A stretch of DNA of 64,000 nt from Robertkochia marina (GTDB taxonomy: Bacteria; Bacteroidota; Bacteroidia; Flavobacteriales; Flavobacteriaceae), in NCBI RefSeq assembly GCF_004799345.1, contig NZ_SSMC01000001.1:310001-374000 (forward strand), written 5' to 3'. Each line of letters starts with the position of its first letter. The stretch's first letter is position 1. A program made the position numbers and the translations under genes. Below, piece after piece: positions 25,385 through 35,900 of the stretch. Below the pieces are notes generated by a model. The model made no database searches. It was given only the letters and a program-made list of their open reading frames with translations, and had not been told where the DNA came from.

Positions 25385-26665
25385 TTAATAGTGACACTTA
25401 CCACACTCAAGTCCACCCATCTGAGCAGCTGTGAGCTTATCTACACCATATTTCTTAGATAATTCCTCGTGTATCTTTTCGTAATACTCGTTTCCTTCCA
25501 TTTTAACATTGGTCTCTCGGTGACAGTTGATACACCAACCCATGGTTAAGGGAGCATGCTGATACATTACCTCCATCTCCTCTACCGGTCCGTGACATTT
25601 CTGACACTCAATTCCGGCAACGGTTACGTGTTGTGAGTGATTGAAGTAAGCAAAATCTGGAAGGTTGTGAATTCTCACCCATTTTACCGGCTGCGTTTCT
25701 CCTGTATATGACTGCGTATTCATATCCCACCCCACAGCCTTGTAAAGCTTCTGGATCTCTCCGTCGTAGAACTCTTTTGAATACTCGGCAGTTGCAGTTT
25801 CTGGAGCAACTTCTACGATATTCTTATGACAGTTCATACAGATATTCAAAGAAGGTATTCCCGAATGTTTGGAAACACGCGCAGAAGAGTGACAGTACTT
25901 ACACTCGATCTGATTCTCACCAGCGTGAATTCTGTGAGAATAATGAATAGGCTGCACAGGCATATACCCTTGATCAACCCCTACCTGCATCAGGTATCCA
26001 TAAGCAAAATAAGCACCTCCAAGAAGCAGAAAGATAGACGTCACCAATACCAGGAACTGGTTTTGAGCAAAGGCTTTCCACAACGGCAATCTCTTCTCAT
26101 CTTCAGCCTGAGCAAATTCCACTCCATTAGCTTCAGCGATTCTTCTAAGGGTCTTATTAACCAGGAACAACATTACCACGAGCATACCAAACACCAAGGC
26201 CAAAGCAGCAAGGATCACCTCGTTACCGAGACCTCCGCCTCCACCTTGAGGCGCAGCTCCGGCAGGAACTTCAGCAACCTTAGGCTCTTCTTTCGGCTGC
26301 ATGGTGTACGCAATAATATTGTCGATATCTTCGTTAGAAAGCTGAGGGAAGGCAGTCATTACTGACGGCTGGTACTCTTCCCAGATGGCTACCGCCTGCG
26401 CGTCTCCGGACTTGATAAGTGCCTGACTGTTTTTGATCCATTCATACAACCATTCTTGCTCATACTTATCACCAACACCTCTCAAAGCAGGTCCTGTCAT
26501 GTTCCTGTCAAGATTATGACAAGCTGCACAGTACGTATTGAAGAGGCTTTTCCCGGCGGCCGGGTCGGCCTCCTGAGCCATAAGGGAAGTTGAAAATGAG
26601 AAGATTAACGCAAATCCAATACCTAAAATTCTCAAAGCAGAATTACGGTGAGTCACCTTTTTCAT
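25385..26665 (-). CDS. actA: Alternative complex III subunit ActA (multihaem cytochrome c)
   Basis: A 426-residue multihaem subunit. I start at the ATG ending at 26665, where a signal peptide (residues 1-30, ending SLMA/Q) begins; upstream residues are not signal-like. An N-terminal class I haem domain (CAACH, 46-50) is fused through two membrane helices (about 143-165 and 205-225) to the usual pentahaem part (CKYCH, CMNCH, CQKCH, CINCH and CGKCH at the end). That makes six CxxCH sites. It is the first gene of the operon and would pass electrons between ActB and ActE or the oxidase. Confidence 0.94.
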   Translation of the reverse strand: MKKVTHRNSALRILGIGFALIFSFSTSLMAQEADPAAGKSLFNTYCAACHNLDRNMTGPALRGVGDKYEQEWLYEWIKNSQALIKSGDAQAVAIWEEYQPSVMTAFPQLSNEDIDNIIAYTMQPKEEPKVAEVPAGAAPQGGGGGLGNEVILAALALVFGMLVVMLFLVNKTLRRIAEANGVEFAQAEDEKRLPLWKAFAQNQFLVLVTSIFLLLGGAYFAYGYLMQVGVDQGYMPVQPIHYSHRIHAGENQIECKYCHSSARVSKHSGIPSLNICMNCHKNIVEVAPETATAEYSKEFYDGEIQKLYKAVGWDMNTQSYTGETQPVKWVRIHNLPDFAYFNHSQHVTVAGIECQKCHGPVEEMEVMYQHAPLTMGWCINCHRETNVKMEGNEYYEKIHEELSKKYGVDKLTAAQMGGLECGKCHY

Positions 26666-26700
26666 ATTGAAACCTAAATTTTCTATCTTAATTGGCACGA

Positions 26701-26727
26701 TTTTTTCACCGTTAAACCGTGAAAAAA
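26701..26727 (-). promoter_or_regulatory. Palindrome in the actA leader
   Basis: TTTTTTCAC/GTGAAAAAA inverted repeat (9 bp) around a GTTAAAC core, between the actA -7 element and its start. It may be an operator or an RNA hairpin. Confidence 0.5.
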
Positions 26728-26747
26728 CGTTATTTCAAAATCAGGCA

Positions 26748-26755
26748 CAAAAATA
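26748..26755 (-). promoter_or_regulatory. actA operon promoter -7 element
   Basis: TATTTTTG on the minus strand matches TAnnTTTG, about 83 bp upstream of the actA ATG. No obvious TTG -33 box is visible. Confidence 0.5.
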
Positions 26756-26825
26756 CGACATTGACTTTATTTGGGAAATCTTAGAGAAGCGTTAATTATT
26801 AATTTATAATTATTCTAAATTAGTT

Positions 26826-26859
26826 TTGAAGGCCCATAAAACAATAAGGTTTACTTTTG
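26826..26859 (+). promoter_or_regulatory. Promoter of the SPOR gene
   Basis: TTG (26826-26828) and TACTTTTG (26852-26859) are separated by 23 bp, fitting the Flavobacterium TTG/TAnnTTTG consensus; the predicted leader is about 15 nt. Confidence 0.65.
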
Positions 26860-26877
26860 CACAAAACCCCATTCATT

Positions 26878-27285
26878 ATGAGATTTTTACCGAAAAATGA
26901 CATTATCCTCAGCGCTTTTTGCTGTTTAACTTTTACGGCATTTTCTTATGCACAGGAAATCAAAAACACCCCTGTTGCCAAGGGAAATATCAACATTGTT
27001 CAGGACGCCCGAATTGACCAGCTGCTGGCGGCGCAAAAAGACATGTTTAAACGCAATGAGGCTACCCTTTACAGAATACAGGTGTATAACGGAACCCTTG
27101 AAGGGGCACAGGACGCCCTGAAAGAATTCAGAAAAGAATACCCCGACTGGAAGGCCGACATCAGCTTTGAACTTCCCAACTACAAGGTCAGAGTCGGCAA
27201 GTTCAGAACAAGACTCGAAGCCGACCGAAGGCTCATGGAAGTAAAGAAGACACATCCCAGCGCCTTTTTGCTGGAACCGAGATAG
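26878..27285 (+). CDS. SPOR-domain secreted protein
   Basis: A 135-residue exported protein. The signal peptide ends near SYA/QEI (about residue 25). The rest is mostly one SPOR domain: YRIQVYNGTLEGAQDALKEF then YKVRVGKFRTRLEADRRL, the paired RNP-like strands that bind glycan strands lacking stem peptides. It probably acts at the septum or on peptidoglycan. I use the ATG at 26878, since an upstream in-frame codon would overlap the promoter. Divergent from actA and convergent with infB across repeat island D. No membrane anchor other than the signal. Confidence 0.88.
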   Translation: MRFLPKNDIILSAFCCLTFTAFSYAQEIKNTPVAKGNINIVQDARIDQLLAAQKDMFKRNEATLYRIQVYNGTLEGAQDALKEFRKEYPDWKADISFELPNYKVRVGKFRTRLEADRRLMEVKKTHPSAFLLEPR

Positions 27286-27314
27286 AAAAAAGCGACCCTG
27301 AGGGTCGCTTTTTT
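27286..27314 (+). terminator. Terminator of the SPOR gene
   Basis: Stem AAAAAGCGACCCT/GGGTCGCTTTTT starts right at the stop codon. The 8-bp array follows 3 bp later. Confidence 0.93.
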
Positions 27315-27316
27315 TA

Positions 27317-27428
27317 GTTATGCGGTTATGCGGTTATGCGGTTATGCGGTTATGCGGTTATGCGGTTATGCGGTTATGCGGTTATGCGGTTATGCGGTTA
27401 TGCGGTTATGCGGTTATGCGGTTATGCG
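27317..27428 (+). repeat. Tandem array: 14 perfect copies of 8-bp GTTATGCG
   Basis: Fourteen consecutive identical 8-bp units (112 bp) with no mismatch. Because 8 is not a multiple of 3, any reading frame through it repeats every eight residues (RLCGYAVM...); such frames are not genes. Degenerate arrays of the same unit and orientation occur at 14676-14715 and 62543-62598. Confidence 0.97.
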
Positions 27429-27889
27429 AGATTATGAAAACTTATTGTCTTCGCGGGGCCGAGCGTTTAGAAATGGTTCGGGGAACCATTTTAGCGATGG
27501 AGCCAGATGGCGCGCTGGCTAAAGCAGGTTGCGGCGATCTCCTGAAACTATCACTACAGATCCCGGAATTCATATAAAGAATAATAGGATGTAAAGAATT
27601 GGACACCTCCTTCCGGCTGGGACTATTACTTCTAAGCAACTCTTCATGAAAAAACCCTCCCCTCCGCGCAAAGCGCGGAACCCCCTCCCTAAAGGAGGGG
27701 AATTATCACAATTCAATGCTATTAAAAATAAGAATCCTGCCCCCACCGGTGGTAGGTGTCTGCAGTATTACTGCAGGCGGAAGGGGGCTTATTACTCGGA
27801 AGCTCTATAAAAGCCATTGAGCAAGATTCAGGAGATCGCCACGGCCATTATATGGCCTCGCGAAGACAAAGGGGGTATAACCTTACAAC
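27429..27889. repeat. Repeat island D (hairpin modules, inverted ends)
   Basis: This non-coding gap follows the 8-bp array. A direct GTCTTCGCG...GCGGCGATCTCC repeat (27447-27542) encloses an AAATGGTTC/GAACCATTT hairpin and a GCCAG/CTGGC hairpin. The middle has a CCGCGC/GCGCGG plus CCCCTCC module (about 27655-27705) and a TGCAG/CTGCA module (about 27740-27790). It ends with an inverted GGAGATCGCCAC...GGCCTCGCGAAGAC repeat (27831-27867) and two inverted 8-bp units (27874-27889). Confidence 0.78.
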
Positions 27890-27890
27890 A

Positions 27891-27921
27891 AAAAAAGCCC
27901 CGTAATTGCGGGGCTTTTTAT
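27891..27921 (-). terminator. infB operon terminator
   Basis: Stem AAAAAGCCCCG/CGGGGCTTTTT with A/T flanks, 16 bp past the infB stop. Confidence 0.92.
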
Positions 27922-27936
27922 TTATCACTCGTAATC

Positions 27937-30768
27937 TTACTTGAGCTTCTTCTTAACAGCTACTTCCTGGAAGGATTCTATAATATCACCCTCCTTAATG
28001 TCGTTGTAGCCTTTAACCTGCATACCGCAGTCGTATCCCTTGGAAACTTCCTTCACATCGTCCTTGAATCGCTTCAAAGAGGCCAGTTCACCTGTATAGA
28101 TAACCACCCCGTCGCGGATAAGACGAATACCGGCGTTTCTGAAAATCTTACCATCAGTCACCATACAACCTGCAATGGTACCAACTTTAGAGATCTTGAA
28201 GGTTTCTCTGATCTCGGCCGTACCGGTGATCTCCTCCTTCATTTCAGGAGACAACATTCCTTCCATCGCATCCCTCAGATCATTGATCGCATCATAGATG
28301 ATGGAATAGGTTCTGATATCGATCTCTTCCTTATCGGCAATTGATCGCGCATTACCCATTGGTCTCACATTAAATCCGATAATGATCGCATCTGAAGCAG
28401 TTGCAAGCAATACGTCAGATTCTGTGATCGGACCAACAGCCTTATGAATTATATTGATATGAATCTCCTCGGTACTCAGTTTCTGGAACGAGTCGGTCAA
28501 GGCCTCTACAGATCCATCCACATCCCCTTTCAGGATAATATTCAGCTCTTTAAAGTCGCCAAGAGCAATACGTCTTCCGATCTCATCAAGAGTAATATGA
28601 CGCTGTGTTCTTACAGACTGCTCTCTTTGCAGTTGAGTACGCTTGGCAGCGATTGATTTCGCTTCCTTCTCATCTTCAAATACGTGGAATTTATCACCGG
28701 CCTGAGGTGCCCCATCAAGACCCAATACAGAGATTGGAGTTGACGGCCCGGCAGCAACAATAGCCTTTCCACGTTCATCATGCATGGCTTTTACCTTACC
28801 ACTATGGGTTCCGGCTAGCATATAATCACCTACCCTCATTGTTCCGGCCTGTACCAGTACAGTAGCTACATATCCACGTCCTTTATCAAGGAAGGCTTCT
28901 ACTACGGTACCGTTAGCCAGTTTATCAGGATTGGCTTTCAATTCAAGAAGCTCAGCTTCTAACAATACTTTCTCCAGTAATTCCTGAACTCCCTGACCGG
29001 TTTTGGCAGAGATATCGTGCGACTGGATCTTACCGCCCCAGTCTTCTACCAGAAGATCCATATTGGCAAGGCTTTCTTTTACTTTATCAGGATTCGCTGT
29101 AGGCTTATCCACCTTATTTATAGCGAAAACAATTGGCACTCCGGCCGCCTGAGCGTGAGAGATCGCCTCTTTGGTCTGAGGCATCACGTCATCATCTGCT
29201 GCGATCACAATGATGGCAAGGTCAGTCACCTGCGCACCCCTTGCCCGCATCGCGGTAAAGGCTTCGTGACCGGGAGTATCCAGGAAGGTGATCTTTTGAC
29301 CGTTTTTCAGAGTAACTCCGTACGCACCGATGTGCTGGGTAATACCACCGCTCTCACCGGCGATCACATTTTCTTCACGAATATAATCCAGCAAAGAGGT
29401 CTTACCGTGGTCAACGTGACCCATTACGGTAACGATAGGCGCTCTGGCCTCCAAATCTTCCGGGAGGTCTTCCTCTTCCGGAATAGATTCTTCGATCTCA
29501 GCAGTTATAAATTCTACCTGGTAACCAAATTCTTCTGCAATAATAGATAGTGTTTCGGCATCGAGACGCTGATTCATGGTCACCATCATTCCCAGAGACA
29601 TACAGGCAGAGATCACCTGGGTTACCGACACATCCATCAGGGTTGCCACCTCACTTACGGTAACAAACTCAGTAACCTTAAGCACTTTGCTTTCGGCTTC
29701 TGCCTGCGCCATTTCCTCTTCGGTTTTCTGGCGGTGGATATCTCTTTTTTCTCTACGGTACTTCGCTCCTCTTGATTTAGAGGCTTTACCCTGTAATTTC
29801 TCAAGGGTTTCACGTACCTGCTTTTGTACTTCTTCTTCAGTAGGCTCTACCTTTTCTACCTGGGCCTTACGTCCTCTTCCGCGACCTTTCTGATCTTTCT
29901 GGAAACGACGTCCACCTCCTTGAGCTGGTCCTTTTCCGGTATCCTTACTGATACGTTTACGACGTTTTCTTTTATCGTCTGCGCCTCCCTTATTATCTGA
30001 AGGTTTGGCGGCTTCTTTTTTCTTCTTAGGCTTATCGAACTGAGAAAGGTCGATCTTCTTCCCGGTAAAACTCGGACCTGAGAGACGGGTATAATTGGTC
30101 TCGAGCTTTTCGCTCTTCACTACCTCATCATCAACAACCACCTCTTTGGTCTTTCCTGCCGGTTTAGCCTTTTTCTCTTCTGCCTCAGGCTTTTCTTCCT
30201 TTTTCTCAGCTTCCACTTTCGGAGCTGCAGGCTTGGCCGGTTCGGCCTTCTTTTCAGGAGCCTTTTCAGGCTTAGCTTCAGGCTTCTCAGCTTTTTCAGG
30301 AGTCGCAACCTCCTCTTTAGGCTTTTCCTCTGGCTGGGGCTTAACTTCAGGAGCCTCCTCCTTTACAGGAGTTTCAGCTGCAGGCTTCTCAGCAGGTGGG
30401 GCAGGAGTTTCTTCCTTACCACCATCAAGGTCGATCTTCCCTACGGTCTTCGGACCACTAAGGCTGGCTCGTGCCTTGATCACTTCCTGTTCTTTTTGAC
30501 GTCTCAGCTCCTGTTCCTTTTCCAACTCTTGACGGATAGCTTCCTTTTCCTTGCGCTTTTCTTCGCCCACCTCTTTTGAAGCCACCTTTTTACTCTTGTC
30601 TGTTTGAAATTCCTGCAGGAGTACTTCATATACCTCACCAGAGATCTTGGTGGTAGGTCTTGCTTCTATTTCTATCCCTTTAGATGCAAGAAACTCTACC
30701 GCCCTGTCCAGGGAGATATTGAATTCTCTAAGAACCTTGTTTAGCCTCAATTTTGCGTTTTCAGCCAT
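27937..30768 (-). CDS. infB: Translation initiation factor IF-2
   Basis: The GTPase that brings fMet-tRNA to the 30S subunit. At 943 residues it has a long, charged N-terminal region (about 1-440, rich in Lys/Glu/Pro/Ala) before the G domain. G1 is GHVDHGKTS (about 446-454), with DTPGHEA and NKVDK boxes following, then domains II, III and IV (the fMet-tRNA-binding C2). Third gene of rimP-nusA-infB, 39 bp after nusA. The length is typical for Bacteroidetes. Confidence 0.98.
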   Translation of the reverse strand: MAENAKLRLNKVLREFNISLDRAVEFLASKGIEIEARPTTKISGEVYEVLLQEFQTDKSKKVASKEVGEEKRKEKEAIRQELEKEQELRRQKEQEVIKARASLSGPKTVGKIDLDGGKEETPAPPAEKPAAETPVKEEAPEVKPQPEEKPKEEVATPEKAEKPEAKPEKAPEKKAEPAKPAAPKVEAEKKEEKPEAEEKKAKPAGKTKEVVVDDEVVKSEKLETNYTRLSGPSFTGKKIDLSQFDKPKKKKEAAKPSDNKGGADDKRKRRKRISKDTGKGPAQGGGRRFQKDQKGRGRGRKAQVEKVEPTEEEVQKQVRETLEKLQGKASKSRGAKYRREKRDIHRQKTEEEMAQAEAESKVLKVTEFVTVSEVATLMDVSVTQVISACMSLGMMVTMNQRLDAETLSIIAEEFGYQVEFITAEIEESIPEEEDLPEDLEARAPIVTVMGHVDHGKTSLLDYIREENVIAGESGGITQHIGAYGVTLKNGQKITFLDTPGHEAFTAMRARGAQVTDLAIIVIAADDDVMPQTKEAISHAQAAGVPIVFAINKVDKPTANPDKVKESLANMDLLVEDWGGKIQSHDISAKTGQGVQELLEKVLLEAELLELKANPDKLANGTVVEAFLDKGRGYVATVLVQAGTMRVGDYMLAGTHSGKVKAMHDERGKAIVAAGPSTPISVLGLDGAPQAGDKFHVFEDEKEAKSIAAKRTQLQREQSVRTQRHITLDEIGRRIALGDFKELNIILKGDVDGSVEALTDSFQKLSTEEIHINIIHKAVGPITESDVLLATASDAIIIGFNVRPMGNARSIADKEEIDIRTYSIIYDAINDLRDAMEGMLSPEMKEEITGTAEIRETFKISKVGTIAGCMVTDGKIFRNAGIRLIRDGVVIYTGELASLKRFKDDVKEVSKGYDCGMQVKGYNDIKEGDIIESFQEVAVKKKLK

Positions 30769-30807
30769 AAAATATTTGTTATCCTCTAATTTTTTCGTTT
30801 GCGAGTA

Positions 30808-32043
30808 TTAGTCCTCAAATTCCTCTTTCAGAATTCGGACTACCTCAGAAATGGTTTCCTCCTCAAGATCAGTTCTCTTAACCAGGTCTTTGATATCCTG
30901 CTCAAGAACACTTTTGGCGGTATCCAGACCAATTCTTCTGAATTCGTCTATAACCCACTGTTCTATCTCGTCAGAGAATTCCGTTAATTCAACATCCTCT
31001 TCTTCCATACCTTCACGCAACACATCGATCTCGTACCCGGTAAGTCTCCCGGCAAGTCGGATATTAAATCCGCCTTTCCCGATAGCTTTAGAAACCTCTT
31101 CAGGCTTCAGGGTTACCTCGGCATGCATGGTCTCGTCATTGAGCGATACAGAGGTCACGCGAGCGGGGCTTAACGCCCTGCTGATGAACAACTGAGGATT
31201 ATTCGTATAATTTATTACATCGATATTCTCATTCCCCAGTTCACGAACGATCCCGTGAATTCTGGATCCTTTCATACCTACACAGGCGCCTACCGGATCA
31301 ATGCGGTCGTCATAAGAGTCAACAGCCACCTTTGCCTTTTCTCCGGGAATACGCACCACTTTCTTCACAGTGATCAATCCGTCGAATACTTCAGGAATCT
31401 CCTGTTCAAAAAGTTTTTCAAGGAATTCAGGAGCTGTTCTCGACATGATGATCATCGGCTTATTACCTTTCAGCTCTACTCCTTCAATGATCCCTCTTAC
31501 ATTCTCTCCCTTTCTGAAAAAGTCAGAAGGTATCTGCTTCTCCTTAGGCAGGATGATCTCATTACCTTCATCATCTAGTAAAATTACAGCTTTATGACGA
31601 ATATGATGTACTTCTGCAGTGTAGATCTCTCCGATCAGGTCTTTAAACTGCTTATATATGGTTGTATTATCGTGTTCGTGAATCTTAGAGATAAGATTCT
31701 GTCTCAAAGCTAAAATGGATCTGCGGCCAAGGTCGATCAGTTTCACCTCTTCAGACACATCCTCTCCCACCTCAAAATCAGGCTCGATCTTTCGGGCCTC
31801 GGTCAGGGAGATCTCCTGGTTGTCATCTTCCACTTCACCATCTGCAACAACCACCCGGTTTCTCCAGATCTCAAGGTCACCCTTGTCGGGATTGATAATA
31901 ATGTCGAAGTTATCATCAGAACCGAATTTTTTCTTTAAAGCATTTCGGAAGACTTCTTCCAAAATAGCCATTAAGGTCACACGATCAATGAGTTTATCAT
32001 CTTTAAACTCCGAAAATGAATCGATCAATGCCAGATTTTCCAT
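30808..32043 (-). CDS. nusA: Transcription termination/antitermination factor NusA
   Basis: Binds RNA polymerase and nascent RNA and modulates pausing, termination and antitermination. The 411 residues contain the N-terminal polymerase-binding domain, an S1 domain (about 135-200), and KH1/KH2 (GACVGMKGSRIHGIVREL and AIGKGGFNIRLAGRLTG). The C-terminal acidic repeats of enterobacteria are missing, as is usual in this phylum. It follows rimP by 9 bp. Confidence 0.97.
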   Translation of the reverse strand: MENLALIDSFSEFKDDKLIDRVTLMAILEEVFRNALKKKFGSDDNFDIIINPDKGDLEIWRNRVVVADGEVEDDNQEISLTEARKIEPDFEVGEDVSEEVKLIDLGRRSILALRQNLISKIHEHDNTTIYKQFKDLIGEIYTAEVHHIRHKAVILLDDEGNEIILPKEKQIPSDFFRKGENVRGIIEGVELKGNKPMIIMSRTAPEFLEKLFEQEIPEVFDGLITVKKVVRIPGEKAKVAVDSYDDRIDPVGACVGMKGSRIHGIVRELGNENIDVINYTNNPQLFISRALSPARVTSVSLNDETMHAEVTLKPEEVSKAIGKGGFNIRLAGRLTGYEIDVLREGMEEEDVELTEFSDEIEQWVIDEFRRIGLDTAKSVLEQDIKDLVKRTDLEEETISEVVRILKEEFED

Positions 32044-32052
32044 GGTAATTGT

Positions 32053-32517
32053 CTAATTAAACGTTATCATCACTTTAGCTTCTACAATGTCTTCTAAAGC
32101 AACCTCTCTTTCTTTTTGAACGGTCACTTTTCCTTTCCCTACGGGTTTAGGCTCCCTGGCCTTCCACTTTAACAATATATGACTATTGTCGGCTTTTTCC
32201 AGTGTTCCTTCCAGAGTTTCTTCCTCCAGTTTCACCTTGAGCTTTCTCCCGATATTCTTCTGATATTGTCTTGCATGCACCAAAGGCTCGGTAGCACCCG
32301 GAGAACCCACCTCTAAAGAGAAGTCCTGTTCTTCCCGGTCCAGATTATGCTCTACTTTTCTACTTACTTCAATGCAATCGTTGAGTGAAACTCCCTTATC
32401 GCCGTCGATCACCACCATGATCTTATTATCCGGGGTTACTTTCAGGTCGATCAAAAAAAGATCCTTTCGCTCTTCAAATGCTTCTGCCAGCAGCTCTTCT
32501 ACCCTATCTTTCAACAT
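32053..32517 (-). CDS. rimP: Ribosome maturation factor RimP
   Basis: Needed for late assembly of the 30S subunit. A 154-residue protein with the N-terminal alpha/beta domain and a C-terminal SH3-like barrel; the VGSPGATEPL segment is the family's VSSPGxxRPL hallmark. I place the start at the ATG ending at 32517 (MLKDRVEELL). A longer frame upstream would run into the TATATTTG promoter element at 32592-32585, so it cannot be translated from that promoter. First gene of the rimP-nusA-infB operon. Confidence 0.95.
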   Translation of the reverse strand: MLKDRVEELLAEAFEERKDLFLIDLKVTPDNKIMVVIDGDKGVSLNDCIEVSRKVEHNLDREEQDFSLEVGSPGATEPLVHARQYQKNIGRKLKVKLEEETLEGTLEKADNSHILLKWKAREPKPVGKGKVTVQKEREVALEDIVEAKVMITFN

Positions 32518-32584
32518 TTGTTGTTGGTATAAAAAGAGGGGACACCTGTCCCCTCTGAATTCAATATCATCTCGTTCAACGCTG

Positions 32585-32592
32585 CAAATATA
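32585..32592 (-). promoter_or_regulatory. rimP-nusA-infB promoter -7 element
   Basis: TATATTTG on the minus strand (TAnnTTTG), about 68 bp upstream of the rimP ATG. It decides the rimP start. Confidence 0.6.
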
Positions 32593-32651
32593 CAACTTTT
32601 TTTAAACCTTAAATAAGAGTCTAATCGTAATTTGCTCAAACAGCGGGAAAT

Positions 32652-32681
32652 AAAAAAGCCTCTCGATTTGAGAAGCTTTAT
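32652..32681 (-). terminator. tRNA-Gln terminator
   Basis: Imperfect stem AAAGCTTCTC/GAGAGGCTTT and T tract on the minus strand, immediately after the tRNA. Confidence 0.7.
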
Positions 32682-32685
32682 TTTG

Positions 32686-32757
32686 TTGGCCTACAAGGAC
32701 TCGAACCTTGAACGACTGAACCAAAATCAGCTGTGTTACCAATTACACCATAGGCCA
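32686..32757 (-). tRNA. tRNA-Gln (anticodon UUG)
   Basis: A 72-nt cloverleaf on the minus strand. The acceptor stem is TGGCCTA/TAGGCCA with discriminator A, and the D arm is GTGT/ACAC. The anticodon stem GCTGA/TCAGT encloses loop TTTTGGT, giving TTG. The T arm CAAGG/CCTTG has loop TTCGAGT. CCA is not encoded. Confidence 0.96.
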
Positions 32758-32944
32758 TCACCAAATGCTTTTTTGAATGCGCTCATCCTCGAAAGCGGTT
32801 GCAAATTTAGTACAAACTTTGATATGCACAAACATTTTTAAAATTTATTTCAAACCGACTGCAATTTCTGTTGTTAAGGTTGATTAAAAGCCCTACCCTA
32901 TCTTATATTTATTCTTAAATTCGCCACCAATAGAAAATAAGTTC

Positions 32945-35900
32945 ATGACTGCACTACAGTTTAAAAAATGGGATACGATCCTTGGCTGGATCGTCTTCGC
33001 CATCGCCCTGACCGTTTACCACCTTACTGTTGAACCTACATCCAGCTTTTGGGACGCCGGAGAGTATATTGCCACCGCATCTAAATTACAGGTGGGTCAC
33101 CCCCCGGGAGCACCCTTGTTCCAAATGATCGGGGCCTTTTTCGGAAATTTCGCTTCCGGCCCTGAGAACATAGCCGTAACCGTAAACCATATGTCGGTTT
33201 TCTCCAGTGCCTTCACCATTTTATTCATGTTCTGGACCATCACCAACATTACCCTTAAACTGGCCAGGATGCAAGGGGAGATGAACACTCCTAAATATAT
33301 AGCCGTATTAGGAAGCGGCCTTACCGGCGCACTGACCTTCACCTTTACTGACAGTTTTTGGTTTAATGCTGTAGAAGCAGAAGTATATGCGATGGCTACC
33401 TTTTTAATGGCCTTAATGTTTTATCTCGGCTTAAAATGGTCTGATGAAATGCATACCCCCAGAGCCAACAGATGGCTCATCCTGATCGCACTGGTTACCG
33501 GGCTTTCCTTTGGGGTTCACTTTATGGCCCTACTTACCATTCCGGCCATAGGAATGATCTATTACTTCAGAAATTACGAGAATCCCACCACCAAGGGCTT
33601 TATACTTGCCAACCTGATATCGATCACCGTGCTGCTGTTTATTTTTAAACTATTACTGCCTAATGTGATGCGATTTTTCGGGTACCTCGAAGTTTTCTTC
33701 GTAAACAGTATCGGCCTTCCGTTTAACTCCGGAACCATCATCGCTGCACTGATCGTTGTGGCAGGCTTTTGGTACGGACTTAAATATACACGCACCAAGC
33801 AGTTCCCTATTGCCAACAGTATCGTACTGAGCACCCTTTTTATATTGATCGGATTCTCCACCTGGTTGATGATCCCTATCCGTGCCAATGCGGGAACAGT
33901 TATCAACGAGAACAGCCCAACCGATGCTCGTCAGTTACTGGCCTATTACAATATGGAACAGTACCCGGAGACTCACCTTTTCAACGGCCCCATGTTTACC
34001 GACGCATGGGCCGGACAAGACCCGGTTGACCCTTATCAAGATGACAAACCCAAATACGAACGTGATTACGAACAAGGCAAATACGTGATCGTAAACGATT
34101 ATAAAGATGCCGAACCCAATCCTCACGGCGACCATGTTGGTCTGCTGCCAAGAATGTGGAGCACCGATCACGCTGCTAATTATATGAACATTGCAGGGCC
34201 GGTTGAGATAAGCCTGAAGAGAGAGTACCGTTCAGAGCCCAGACTGGCCAACACCGTAGCCCAGATGAATACCGAACTGGCAACCGGTGCTATCGACACG
34301 GAAGACTATGTGCGCTTCATCGAACAGTTCTCTGATTATATCATCGTTGAAAAACCCACCTTCGGACAAAACCTGTATTACCTTTTCAACTACCAGATGG
34401 GGTATATGTACTGGAGATACTTTTTCTGGAATTTTGTGGGACGACAGGACGATATACAAGGTAGACTGGACGATCATGGAAACTGGCTGAGTGGTATCAA
34501 ATTTGTTGATGAATGGCGTCTTGGCTCACAAGACAACCTGCCATCTGACGTGCTGAACAATAAAGGAAGAAATACCTATTACTTCCTCCCGATGATATTA
34601 GGACTTATAGGCTTCCTTTTCCTTCTTAAGACCAGCAAACAAAAGTTCTGGGTTCTCTTCGTGCTATTCATGTTTACAGGACTTGCATTGAAGGTGTACC
34701 TGAACGAACGACCCTTTGAACCAAGGGAACGGGATTACGCCCTGGTAGGATCATTCTATGTATTCTCTATATGGATAGGGATGGGGGTTTATGCCCTTTT
34801 TGAAGAATTCAAGAAATACCTGACCCCTAAAATCCTCGCTCCTACCATCACCGCTGCCTGTCTTTTGGCAGTACCCACCCTGATGGCCACAGAAAACTGG
34901 GATGATCACGACCGATCTGACCGCTACACCGCACAGTCGATCGCCAAATCCTACCTGGAATCCATACAGGAAAATGCCGGCGCCATGCTGTTCACCATTG
35001 GAGACAACGACACCTTCTCGCTCTGGTATGCCCAGGAAGTAGAGGGGTATCGTACCGATGTAAGAACCATCAATACCAGTCTTTTTGCTACCGACTGGTA
35101 TATCGATCAGATGAAAAGGGCCGCTTATCAAAGTCCGCCCATACCATCACAGCTCACCCACGACAAATACGCCTACGGCGTACGCGAAGCTATTTATTAT
35201 CAGGACCTGACCGACGAGCGATGGGACATTAAACGCTTCATGAAGTGGATCGAAAATGACAAGAATACCATGGAACAGGTCATGAGAAGCAGAGGCCTGG
35301 ATCCTGCCCAGTATCCGGACAGCTACCGTAAACTTCTCATCTACCCTACTAACAAGATCAGGGTACCCGTCAATAAAGAAAATGTAATTAAGAGCGGCCT
35401 GGTAAAACCGGAAGACGAACACCTGATCGTTGATCATATCGATATAGATATTCCGGGACAAGTACTTACCAAAAACCGTATCCTGATGCTCGACATCCTC
35501 GCCAATAATGATTGGGAGCGTCCTATTTATTTTACCGGAGGAAGTTTTAGTCCGGCAGAATATATGTGGATGAAAGACTATCTTCAGTTAGATGGACTGG
35601 TGTACAAACTGGTGCCCATCAAAACACCTATTGATCCTAAAAACCCTTATGAAATGGGAAGGATCGATGAAGATCTTATGTATGATATTGTTATGGACTG
35701 GAAGTGGGGTAACTCAGGATCAACCGATATCTATCACGATCCGGAGACGAGGAAGAACAGTATCTCTTTCAGAGGAAACCTGGCCAGGCTTACCGAAAAG
35801 CTTCTCAACGAAGGCAAGACGGATAAAGCCCTTGAAGTGATCGACCTGGCTATGGAGAAAATGCCATTTGGCTACTTTGGCTATTACGTATTTCTCGAGC

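Noticed and set aside
27317-27428. CRISPR array
   Set aside because: The units are 8 bp with no spacers, and no cas genes are in the window.
27320-27577. Open frames RLCGYAVM... across the 8-bp array
   Set aside because: They are the translation of the GTTATGCG tandem array, which has an 8-residue protein period; not coding.
32518-32595. Longer N-terminus for RimP (MYICSVERDD...)
   Set aside because: It would start over the TATATTTG promoter element, and the family N-terminus begins at MLKDRVEELL.
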